Assembly: GCA_934454585.1 (NCBI GenBank)
Contig: CAKSFP010000060.1
Location: 1-6,677, forward strand
Origin: an uncultured Clostridia bacterium
GTDB lineage: Bacteria; Bacillota; Clostridia; UMGS1810
Length of the DNA: 6,677 nt
Direction: 5' to 3'
In this document: one piece after another, positions 1-6,598 of the stretch
Position numbering within the stretch: position 1 is the first letter of the stretch
How the letters are laid out: every line of letters begins with the position of its first letter
Notes under the pieces: model-generated
The model's database searches: none
Seen by the model: the letters and a program-made list of their open reading frames with translations, nothing else
What the model was told of the DNA's origin: nothing
Position numbers and translations under genes: made by a program

Positions 1-1417
1 CGTCTATTATAAGGCGTGACACATCGCGTGCGTAATTGCCGGGAATATTGCTCAGGTAACCCATCGCGTCGCTTACTATCTCAATGTCTCCCATGGTCAC
101 GCTGAAAAGTCCCTGCCAGTTCTTGCCGCCGTTAAACTCTTTGACGAATTTGGTCATCTCTATATGCACTTTACTGTCAAATGCGCCCTCTTTGGTTCGC
201 AATTTGTAAAGTGCCAAATTCAAATCTGCAGAAAATCCCTTGTAAAACGGACTGTTCACCAGAGTGGCAATGTTGCTGCCGGCTCCGCTCATTCTGCTCC
301 ACAACACCTCGTCACCGTTTTTGTATACAAGGCTGTACACACTGTTTGTGTGGTTGATTATATACGATTTTGCCGGCGCCTTGCCGCCGAGCACCGCCGC
401 AAACGCCGTCTGACTCACAATCATGACAGCTGCCACGACAATGCTCACAAGCCGTGCCGCTCTTGAACGCGTCTTTTTCTCCATAATTCCCTCAATCCTT
501 TCTTTAATATTATTTCCTGTTTCGGACAGACATGCCGTGCCCGCAAATGCCGGTGCGGCGTTTGCGACAATGCCCTTGCTGTAAGCGAGCCGTTCGCCCT
601 CGTCCATGACAGCCGCCGCGCTCTCGTCACAGGCAAGCTCCATGTTTTTTCGAATCTGTTTGCGAAATACCGCCACAAGCGGATTGAAAAAATGCACCGC
701 CCCTACTGCTGCCGTAAGCAGCATATACACCGTATCATGCATCTTTATATGCACTGTTTCGTGAATAAATGCTTCCTTGGATATATCGTCCGTCACAACC
801 ATTTTCGGGCGAAAACAGCCGAACACAAACGGCGAACAGTCAAAATCCGCACGATACACCCTCAGCTTGCCGCCATAGCCGATTCTTGCGCAGCACTCCG
901 CCTCCTGCTCATATGCAAATTCGGTCAGGTGCGGGCGTATTTTTGCGCCGAACCGCACCGTTTTCAGCAAATATACCGCAAGGCAGATCAGCACACCGAC
1001 AAGATATGCCGCGCCTGCCGCCTCTTTCGGCGAAATTTTTCGGACGGCGAAAGACGCGTTTTTCGCAAATTCCGAGACAGCTCCACGAACCGCAGTGTCG
1101 CCGTCGACCGACATGGGATTGTTGTTGCCGCGGTCAATCGCGACATCATCCGCCACTTTGCCGGCAGTCGTCATCACCTCGTTGTCCGCCGCAGGATCCG
1201 CAACAGCCGTGTATTGGGGTTCTGCGACATATGCAATCCCCGGTGTGCCGACAGAGAGCGGCACAACGGCTGCTGCCAGCGGTATCAGCCACAGGCGATA
1301 GGCGGTCCGTCTGCTCATTATGCCGCGGCACAGTCGGGTCGCGCCCCACACCGCAAGTCCGCTCACGCTCATTGCGATGCTCATAAACAAAACTCTGACA
1401 AACAAAAACCACATCAT
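1..1417 (-). CDS. BlaR1/MecR1-like M56 family membrane metallopeptidase, C-terminus cut by window edge
   Basis: This is an open frame of 472 codons that runs off the left edge without a stop. The layout matches BlaR1-type sensor-proteases: TM1 at about residues 2-25, TM2 at 41-57, an outside loop of about 75 residues, TM3 at 133-153, a cytoplasmic zinc peptidase domain, TM4 at 322-343, then an extracellular part from about 345. The M56 zinc signature is intact: HETVH at 219-223 and ELACDE at 260-265, followed by NIKERIEGIM at 303-312. In the family, a ligand-triggered cytoplasmic protease activity leads to loss of the partner BlaI repressor. The start ATG at 1417-1415 overlaps the repressor's TGA (ATGA), with GGGGTG 8 bases upstream, which implies translational coupling. 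The roughly 128 visible sensor residues show no SxxK-type penicillin-binding motif. The family assignment is firm; the ligand is unknown. The sequence looks richer in GC than the GH35 gene. Confidence 0.93.
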   Translation of the reverse strand, partial: MMWFLFVRVLFMSIAMSVSGLAVWGATRLCRGIMSRRTAYRLWLIPLAAAVVPLSVGTPGIAYVAEPQYTAVADPAADNEVMTTAGKVADDVAIDRGNNNPMSVDGDTAVRGAVSEFAKNASFAVRKISPKEAAGAAYLVGVLICLAVYLLKTVRFGAKIRPHLTEFAYEQEAECCARIGYGGKLRVYRADFDCSPFVFGCFRPKMVVTDDISKEAFIHETVHIKMHDTVYMLLTAAVGAVHFFNPLVAVFRKQIRKNMELACDESAAAVMDEGERLAYSKGIVANAAPAFAGTACLSETGNNIKERIEGIMEKKTRSRAARLVSIVVAAVMIVSQTAFAAVLGGKAPAKSYIINHTNSVYSLVYKNGDEVLWSRMSGAGSNIATLVNSPFYKGFSADLNLALYKLRTKEGAFDSKVHIEMTKFVKEFNGGKNWQGLFSVTMGDIEIVSDAMGYLSNIPGNYARDVSRLIID

Positions 1418-1797
1418 TTTTCAGACACCCCGATTTCATCCTCGTATTTGTTCAACAGACGCATCAACTCACCGTAATCCTCACGCGACACCTTTTCCTT
1501 GCACAGGCAGGCTATTAAATCCTTCGCCGAACCGTCATACATCTCATTGACAAATTCGTCCGTTTGTTCAGCGAGATAATCTTCTCTGCCAACCGCAACG
1601 GCATACAGATTCTGCCCGCCGTCCTTTGTACAGTTCAAAAAGCCTTTTTTCACAAGCCTTGTCAGAAATGTGGCAACGGTGGTGTATTTTCTGCCGTCAT
1701 CGGCGAACGCATGGAACACCTCGCTCGCCGTCATGCTGCCATTTTTCCACAAAAGTTCCATTATCTCTTTTTCCGAATCGGAAAGTCTTTTGTCCAT
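1414..1797 (-). CDS. BlaI/MecI/CopY-family winged-helix repressor
   Basis: This 127-residue protein has the usual length for BlaI/MecI repressors. The N-terminus (LSDSEKEIMELLW, residues 5-17) is the family's typical opening helix. The winged helix-turn-helix fills about residues 5-70, with recognition helix KYTTVATFLTRLVKKG (37-52) and wing DGGQNLYAV (59-67). The C-terminal helices (about 71-127) would form the dimer. The start chosen is the ATG at 1797-1795, preceded by GAGGTG with a 7-base spacer. An in-frame ATG at 1833 would add 12 residues but lies inside the downstream operator and lacks a good ribosome site. The family binds dyads with TAC/GTA half-sites, and two such dyads overlap and follow this gene's own promoter, so autoregulation is expected. 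It is co-transcribed with the M56 sensor gene. The region aligning with the known BlaI cleavage point (Asn-Phe in Staphylococcus) reads LIACLC (94-99), so the proteolytic step may differ. Confidence 0.95.
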   Translation of the reverse strand: MDKRLSDSEKEIMELLWKNGSMTASEVFHAFADDGRKYTTVATFLTRLVKKGFLNCTKDGGQNLYAVAVGREDYLAEQTDEFVNEMYDGSAKDLIACLCKEKVSREDYGELMRLLNKYEDEIGVSEK

Positions 1798-1804
1798 GTC
1801 AAAA

Positions 1805-1810
1805 CACCTC
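1805..1810 (-). promoter_or_regulatory. Ribosome binding site of the BlaI-like repressor
   Basis: GAGGTG lies 7 bases before the ATG at 1797. It decides the start: the alternative in-frame ATG at 1833 has no comparable site. Confidence 0.8.
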
Positions 1811-1831
1811 ATTAATTTTTCGATTGCAATC

Positions 1832-1852
1832 ATTACTACGCTTTGTAGTAAT
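1832..1852. promoter_or_regulatory. BlaI-type operator, downstream dyad
   Basis: This is a perfect 8+5+8 inverted repeat, ATTACTAC / gcttt / GTAGTAAT. It shares the TACTAC-N5-GTAGTA core with the second dyad 26 bp away, centre to centre (1842 and 1868). It sits just downstream of the -10 box, at the expected transcription start and early leader. A bound repressor there would block initiation or clearance. Its use by the adjacent repressor is inferred from the family's half-site preference and the position. Confidence 0.85.
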
Positions 1853-1855
1853 TAC

Positions 1856-1885
1856 ATTCTACTACATCATGTAGTAGTTTGTCAA
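1856..1885 (-). promoter_or_regulatory. Sigma-A-type promoter of the repressor/M56 operon
   Basis: On the minus strand, a perfect -35 TTGACA (1885-1880) is separated by 18 bases from -10 TAGAAT (1861-1856). Transcription would start near 1849, leaving a leader of about 50 bases before the repressor ATG. The whole spacer is occupied by one of the two dyads. Confidence 0.85.
1859..1877. promoter_or_regulatory. BlaI-type operator, within the promoter spacer
   Basis: This is a perfect 9+1+9 palindrome, CTACTACAT / c / ATGTAGTAG. It fills the space between the -35 and -10 boxes and overlaps the -10. The TACTACA/TGTAGTA half-sites resemble those described for BlaI/MecI operators. A bound repressor would exclude RNA polymerase. 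Confidence 0.9.
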
Positions 1886-1897
1886 GAGCTTTTTTGC

Positions 1898-1931
1898 AAA
1901 AAATTACCCGACAGATTTTCACTGTCGGGTA
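1898..1931 (-). terminator. Intrinsic terminator after the secreted-protein gene
   Basis: A perfect 10-bp stem (TACCCGACAG at 1905-1914, CTGTCGGGTA at 1922-1931) closes a 7-base loop. On the minus strand it is followed by one A and then six T (1903-1898). It starts 18 bases after the stop codon of the 884-residue gene and insulates the repressor promoter just downstream. The plus-strand flank is also T-rich, so it could work both ways, but no plus-strand gene here needs it. Confidence 0.9.
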
Positions 1932-1948
1932 TTTTTGCTGTTTTTTCA

Positions 1949-4603
1949 TTATTCAACTGTCGCCGTTTGTCCACCTTGCGTCTGCTCCGACGAACCCATG
2001 ATGACATCGGATATGTTCACCCTTGTGTTAAGCGTGTATATGTCCGTAACAACTCCGTCATAAAGCTTTACAAACACGGGAGAGCACTTTTCGTTTTCCG
2101 GCAGGTCGACGGTATCCAAATACCAGTCTCCGGCGGATATCTGCACCTTTCTGCCCCTTGTGTAAGAATACTTGTTTACGCTGTTGTCGATGCTGACTGT
2201 GTATGTATCATTCGAGCCCTCGCCGAAAACTATGTCAACCAAAGATTTTTCTCCGACGGTCGAAACGCGGTCTATATATCCGCAGATGTAATCAACACCG
2301 TTTTCAAGACCGCTTTTAGCGCTGAAACTGTCGCCGAAAGCTTTTTCAAATGCGCCGGGGATAACCTTCGCGCCGAAATCCGTCATTTGCGCAAGCACGG
2401 TGTAGTCTTTCACAACATTGTTTTCATCGGCATCCGCAATGAATATGTCGCCGGGATTCATCTCGCTATACATCAAATTGGCGTTGACACCCGAATCATA
2501 AACGAAAATCAATGTCCCGTTCTCGCCGGTGCCCTCTTTGATGTATGTAATCTCAAATGCGTCCTCATCGCCGTGTGTGACACTTTTTGTCGCCGTGACG
2601 ATCCGCATTACACTGCCGGCGGTTTCGTCGCCGCTCGGCTCTGCCGCCTTTACCGTGGTAAGCACGAGCACATTCCACTCTCCGTTGCGGCTGTCCGCAA
2701 CATATCCGCAATATACCATGTCTGATTTTATGTCTGCCGCTCTCTCGGTTTTTGCGGCGGTAACTTCATCTGCAGTAAGATTAAATACTATCGCCTTGTC
2801 GGACAAAACTTTGTTGCCGATTTTTCCAGAGTTGGGTTTGTATTCGCTGTTGTCATATATCGCCGCGGAATCTTCAATTGTAGAGATATAATTAATTTTT
2901 CCGTCTTTCAATTTGTACTTGACTATGTTAGCCGTCGGATTGTTTTTGAAATAGTTTGCATTGTTTTTTTCGTATTTGACAAAAACATCCTCGCTGCCGT
3001 CCATGTTCTTGTAAACCGTGTCGTCAACGGTCACTCGGTCTGCGACAGAGTATTCTGCGATGCCGCTTTCGGTCAAAATCCTCATTTTCCACTTTTTATC
3101 GAAAGAATTGCCGGTATTATAACCCATCTGTAATATATATCCGTAAAACTCTCCGCCGCCTCTGCCGACAAAATCTATAATTTTGTTGTTAATATCAAGA
3201 TAGAAAATACCTACACTGCCAATTTTCACACTGCCGTCGTCGTTATACAGATTGTAGTAATCAGTTTCAGTTCCGACAAATGCGCCGAGTTTGTACGGTT
3301 TTTCATCTAGCAGCACGGCGTTTTCTCCGATTTTTCCGTCAACCGTTCCGCTGACAGTTTTGTTTCCCAAATCAATTATGGTTATCACATTGCTGTTATC
3401 CGCAAAATGCTTTGCAGTCGGCACGGCAATTCTGCCGTTCCTCAGCTGCGGATAATCAAGTCCGACGCGCATTGCAAGCACATCGTCGGGTTTAATCTCG
3501 CTGAGTGAAATCTTTCTGCCGATTTCATCTGCAATCTTCACGCACTGTTGCAGATCCGACGAATCAAATCTCACGATGTCGCCGCTTTTGAAAACTATCC
3601 TCTCACTGCTCGCAGACACACTCTCGACAATGCCGTGTTCATACACGGTGACCACAACAGCGTCATAAAGCCTGTCGCCCGTGTTCTCCACAAACTCAAT
3701 CTTGGCGTCGGTACCCTCGAGAAGTGTATACAAATCCAGCGGATATCCGAGCCGCGCAGAAATGTCATACCCGTTGACAAAAACCGGGGCTTTGGCTTCA
3801 ACATCGATTTTTGTTGTCGTTGCCGCGTCGGCGCTTTCGTAATATTCCGTCACAGATCCGTATTCCGTAACGCTCGCCTTGCCCTCGGCAAGGCTTTCGG
3901 CATTAATCACAAGAGAGCCGCCATTGGCGTCCGTGATGTTCACAAGAGTGTAATCCGTGCCGTCCACAGCAAAGAGTATGTCTACATTGTGCATGAGATA
4001 TGCGTCCGCATCAACATATTCGCCGTTGAGAGTATATGTCACGCCCATACCGTCTCTGTAATCCATAACCGCATTTCCGTCTTTGCCGATAACCCTCACA
4101 TTCGGCGTAAACTCAATCGTTTTCGCAATTGGGTCTATCGCCGTGACGACACCGTTCGCCTCGTACTTGTCCTGTTCTATGTTGAAATGTTCGTTCACAT
4201 TCACCGCCTTGACATACGGCTTTAATGTTTCGCGGTCGATAAAGGTCACAAACATATCGCAATATGCCGCATAGCTGCGGTTTATGTAGAAATACACGCA
4301 CGGCGTGGGGTTCAGCCTATATGCATTAATCAGCTTTATGTCCGATGTCTCCAGAGTGCCGTCCGGCTTTTTGTAGGAGAGCGTGGCATACAGAGCGTGG
4401 TCGGACTCTTGATTTATCAAGGTCATCTCCGCCACGATGATGTCGCCGGACTGATTTATGCTCAGCTTAAAATCGTCGTTTCCGCTCGGCACCTCGTACC
4501 CCCATGCAGACATGAGAGAAACATCTCCCGACGCATACGCTGTCAATCCGACAAGGCTGAGCAGCATTGCCGCAATGATTAAAAACAGTGTCAATTTTTT
4601 CAT
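1949..4603 (-). CDS. Large secreted beta-rich protein of unknown function with three diverged GY(I/V) repeats
   Basis: This 884-residue protein is one I do not recognise as an enzyme. A typical Sec signal peptide opens it: MKK, a hydrophobic core to about residue 20, and probable cleavage after AYA (residue 24). The start ATG at 4603 has AGGAGG 7 bases upstream; the in-frame ATG at 4645 is rejected. Residues about 30-130 look like a beta-sandwich. The rest alternates short hydrophobic strands with Asp/Gly/Asn turns. A block at about 274-336 (VNGYDI, then DAVVVTVYEHG) and one at 418-475 (SGTV, then FYLDINNKI) recall large clostridial proteins that often carry S-layer homology domains. That resemblance is from memory. 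From about 486 three units begin with a GYI/GYV motif. No S-layer homology domain, LPxTG motif, dockerin or C-terminal membrane segment is visible; the tail is polar. It is probably released or held non-covalently. It has its own promoter, and a strong terminator follows. Confidence 0.88.
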   Translation of the reverse strand: MKKLTLFLIIAAMLLSLVGLTAYASGDVSLMSAWGYEVPSGNDDFKLSINQSGDIIVAEMTLINQESDHALYATLSYKKPDGTLETSDIKLINAYRLNPTPCVYFYINRSYAAYCDMFVTFIDRETLKPYVKAVNVNEHFNIEQDKYEANGVVTAIDPIAKTIEFTPNVRVIGKDGNAVMDYRDGMGVTYTLNGEYVDADAYLMHNVDILFAVDGTDYTLVNITDANGGSLVINAESLAEGKASVTEYGSVTEYYESADAATTTKIDVEAKAPVFVNGYDISARLGYPLDLYTLLEGTDAKIEFVENTGDRLYDAVVVTVYEHGIVESVSASSERIVFKSGDIVRFDSSDLQQCVKIADEIGRKISLSEIKPDDVLAMRVGLDYPQLRNGRIAVPTAKHFADNSNVITIIDLGNKTVSGTVDGKIGENAVLLDEKPYKLGAFVGTETDYYNLYNDDGSVKIGSVGIFYLDINNKIIDFVGRGGGEFYGYILQMGYNTGNSFDKKWKMRILTESGIAEYSVADRVTVDDTVYKNMDGSEDVFVKYEKNNANYFKNNPTANIVKYKLKDGKINYISTIEDSAAIYDNSEYKPNSGKIGNKVLSDKAIVFNLTADEVTAAKTERAADIKSDMVYCGYVADSRNGEWNVLVLTTVKAAEPSGDETAGSVMRIVTATKSVTHGDEDAFEITYIKEGTGENGTLIFVYDSGVNANLMYSEMNPGDIFIADADENNVVKDYTVLAQMTDFGAKVIPGAFEKAFGDSFSAKSGLENGVDYICGYIDRVSTVGEKSLVDIVFGEGSNDTYTVSIDNSVNKYSYTRGRKVQISAGDWYLDTVDLPENEKCSPVFVKLYDGVVTDIYTLNTRVNISDVIMGSSEQTQGGQTATVE

Positions 4604-4610
4604 GGCATTT

Positions 4611-4616
4611 CCTCCT
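4611..4616 (-). promoter_or_regulatory. Ribosome binding site of the secreted protein
   Basis: A full AGGAGG lies 7 bases before the ATG at 4603. It fixes the start at MKKLTLF and places the signal peptide at the true N-terminus, rather than behind a 14-residue extension. Confidence 0.9.
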
Positions 4617-4633
4617 ATGGTTTCTTTTTCTTG

Positions 4634-4662
4634 AGTATACCACATATTGTTTGGAAATGCAA
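4634..4662 (-). promoter_or_regulatory. Promoter of the secreted-protein gene
   Basis: On the minus strand, -35 TTGCAT (4662-4657), a 17-base spacer and -10 TATACT (4639-4634) lie in the 75-base gap after the GH35 stop codon. Transcription would start near 4627. No terminator is visible between the genes, so readthrough from the GH35 gene could add to expression. The BlaI-type dyad is absent here. Confidence 0.75.
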
Positions 4663-4678
4663 TAGAATTTTACACTTT

Positions 4679-6586
4679 TTAACCTAAATTAGCTGTCACG
4701 GTGTCAAATATAGGACGCTCAACGGTATCAAGCGACGGTTTATCATCAAAAAGAACCGTTTTATCCGCTTTTGGCGAATGAATTTCAAACACCGTTACGG
4801 TATTATGCTCTTTCAAAAGTTCGCCCGGGACATATAATGCCTCTTGAGGTCCTATAGACCAGTATCTTCCTATGTTAAACCCGTTTATCACGACAAAACC
4901 TTTGTTCCAGCCGCGCATATTCACAAAAGTGTCCTTACCGGGAACAGCCTTAAACTCACCCGTATAGAATGCAGGCAGCTCATCACACGCAGTTTTTGTA
5001 TAATCGAGTCCATTCAAATTTTCCATGGGAAGTGATGTGTTTGTCCACCCGGTTTTCATGGTATAATTCCACGGGTACACCGTACCGTCGGAATTGAGCA
5101 CCTCAATTTTCACATAATCGCAGATACCTTTTCTGTCAAAATACATAGCACTTCCGTAATTTACCCTCCCGAGATTTTCAACAAGAATGTCAAGCTTTAA
5201 TCCTGTTTGCGGAACAGTAAACTTTATCGGTTCGTCATCGCCATCACGCATATATGTTCCGGCATACTTTCCGTTTGCATATACCGTCGCCCTGTCATGC
5301 AATCCAAATATATTGACAAAGCGTTCTGCGTCATCCGTATATCCTATCTCTGTTGAGTACAGTATAAATCCCGAATCCTGGTTCAAATCTTCCATCGTAA
5401 GCGGCATGCTTGATTTCCTTGTTTCAGCGGCGAGCGCATCAATATTTTGCAGTAAATCCGCGCAATGAGTCAGTCTGACACTTCCGATTTTCTGTAAATG
5501 TTCCGTTTCATCCGACTCCGGCTCCGAATCATCGCTGCCTCCAAACTCAAACCCGTTTGACAACAGATAGTCTTTCAATATTTTTTTGCAGGCAAAATAT
5601 TTTTCCGTCGGTTCGCCCTGTTCGTTCACCGGCGCATCGTAATCATAGCTTGTAAGATACGGAATATATCTGTTTTTCGCATCCGGCCTATCCGCCTCAT
5701 ATCTCCCCACCAACGCACCGTTGTTGAAACCGAAATTAGTACCGCCGCAGAACATATAAAAATTTGTATACGCTCCCATTTCAAGCGAAGCTTTGTACCG
5801 TCTCGCAACATCATCGGACGGGATCCGCTGAAAAAAGCCACCCCACTGCTGCAATCCTCCGTCCCAAAACTCCGCGTTGTAAAGCGGCTTGTCGGGCTGA
5901 TAACCGTTGTGTGCGCCAATTATATTTTCGGTTATCTCTCTTGTATCGAACGCCGTCCAATATTCCTTTCGGCTGCCGTTTTTAAGTTTGAACGGTTCCC
6001 AACCGTTTGCCGTGTAAAGCGGAACATCCACGCCGAGTTTTGTGAGCAAATCGCCCATCATTTTTATATACTCACCGTCATCGCTGTAGCTTCCGTATTC
6101 ATTTTCCACCGCAACGGCAATAATCGGGCCGCCGTTTGTCGAAAGATACGGAATAAATTCATTAGCCAGCCGTTCATAGTATCGCCTTATACAACCGACA
6201 AAAATCGGATCCGATGTCCTTATTCCGATATCCTTTTTGTTCAGCAGCCAGTACGGCAATCCTCCGAAATTCCACTCCGTGCACATATACGGCGACGGTC
6301 GAAACATAACCTTTAATCCTATTTCGTCACACAGTTCGAGAAAAGCAGCCAAATCGAGATTGCCCGAAAAATCAAACTCACCCTCATGTTTTTCATGGAG
6401 ATTCCACGGCACATATGTCTGTACGGCGGTCAAGCCAAAATCTTTCATGAGTTTTAGACGGCGTTTCCATCCATCCTTAAAGAATCTGAAATAATGCATC
6501 TCTCCCGATGCCAGATAAAACGGCTTGCCGTCAAGCGTCAGATTTTTCTTTTCTATTTCAAGCAAATATCCTTTTTTTGAAGTCAT
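4679..6586 (-). CDS. Glycoside hydrolase family 35 beta-galactosidase-type enzyme, cytoplasmic
   Basis: This 635-residue retaining exo-glycosidase is expected to release terminal beta-galactose from oligosaccharides. The N-terminal TIM barrel (about 12-340) carries SGEMHYFR (27-34), YVPWNLHE (58-65), EWNFGGLPYWLL (104-115) and GGPIIAV followed by ENEYG (161-165). The second glutamate of ENEYG (163) matches the acid/base, and Glu239 in NAEFWDGG (237-244) matches the nucleophile; both are present. An acidic linker (about 350-363) leads to two beta domains, the last with the family pattern GWNKGFVVINGFNIGRYW (559-576). No signal peptide is seen, so it acts inside the cell on imported sugars. The start is the ATG at 6586 with GAGGTG 6 bases upstream; a GTG at 6595 overlaps that site and is rejected. 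The galactose-binding stretch reads RPSPYMCTEW where the family usually has RPGPYICAEW, so the exact substrate is open. Confidence 0.95.
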   Translation of the reverse strand: MTSKKGYLLEIEKKNLTLDGKPFYLASGEMHYFRFFKDGWKRRLKLMKDFGLTAVQTYVPWNLHEKHEGEFDFSGNLDLAAFLELCDEIGLKVMFRPSPYMCTEWNFGGLPYWLLNKKDIGIRTSDPIFVGCIRRYYERLANEFIPYLSTNGGPIIAVAVENEYGSYSDDGEYIKMMGDLLTKLGVDVPLYTANGWEPFKLKNGSRKEYWTAFDTREITENIIGAHNGYQPDKPLYNAEFWDGGLQQWGGFFQRIPSDDVARRYKASLEMGAYTNFYMFCGGTNFGFNNGALVGRYEADRPDAKNRYIPYLTSYDYDAPVNEQGEPTEKYFACKKILKDYLLSNGFEFGGSDDSEPESDETEHLQKIGSVRLTHCADLLQNIDALAAETRKSSMPLTMEDLNQDSGFILYSTEIGYTDDAERFVNIFGLHDRATVYANGKYAGTYMRDGDDEPIKFTVPQTGLKLDILVENLGRVNYGSAMYFDRKGICDYVKIEVLNSDGTVYPWNYTMKTGWTNTSLPMENLNGLDYTKTACDELPAFYTGEFKAVPGKDTFVNMRGWNKGFVVINGFNIGRYWSIGPQEALYVPGELLKEHNTVTVFEIHSPKADKTVLFDDKPSLDTVERPIFDTVTANLG

Positions 6587-6592
6587 TTGTCC

Positions 6593-6598
6593 CACCTC
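6593..6598 (-). promoter_or_regulatory. Ribosome binding site of the GH35 gene
   Basis: GAGGTG lies 6 bases before the ATG at 6586. The in-frame GTG at 6595-6593 falls inside this site, which argues for the ATG as the start. Confidence 0.75.

Noticed and set aside
445..678. Short minus-strand frames at 445-678 and 1146-1439, which could suggest a broken M56 gene
   Set aside because: They are in other frames. The true M56 frame is uninterrupted from 1417 to base 1, so there is no frameshift.
692..1477. Plus-strand open frame of 261 codons
   Set aside because: It is antisense to the M56 peptidase, whose minus-strand frame carries intact zinc motifs and TM segments. The plus-strand translation is low-complexity in Arg, His and Cys.
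1670..2725. Plus-strand open frame of 351 codons
   Set aside because: It lies antisense across the start of the repressor, its operators, the terminator and the end of the secreted-protein gene. It is Cys/His/Arg-rich with no family signature, as expected for a shadow of the minus-strand genes.
3250..3275. A lone TTGTAGTAATC resembling a BlaI half-site
   Set aside because: It is a single half-site without an inverted partner and is explained by Asp-Tyr-Tyr-Asn codons in the secreted-protein gene.
4604..4645. Upstream ATG at 4645 for the secreted protein
   Set aside because: It would overlap the promoter -10 box, lacks a ribosome site, and would put 14 polar residues before a textbook signal peptide.
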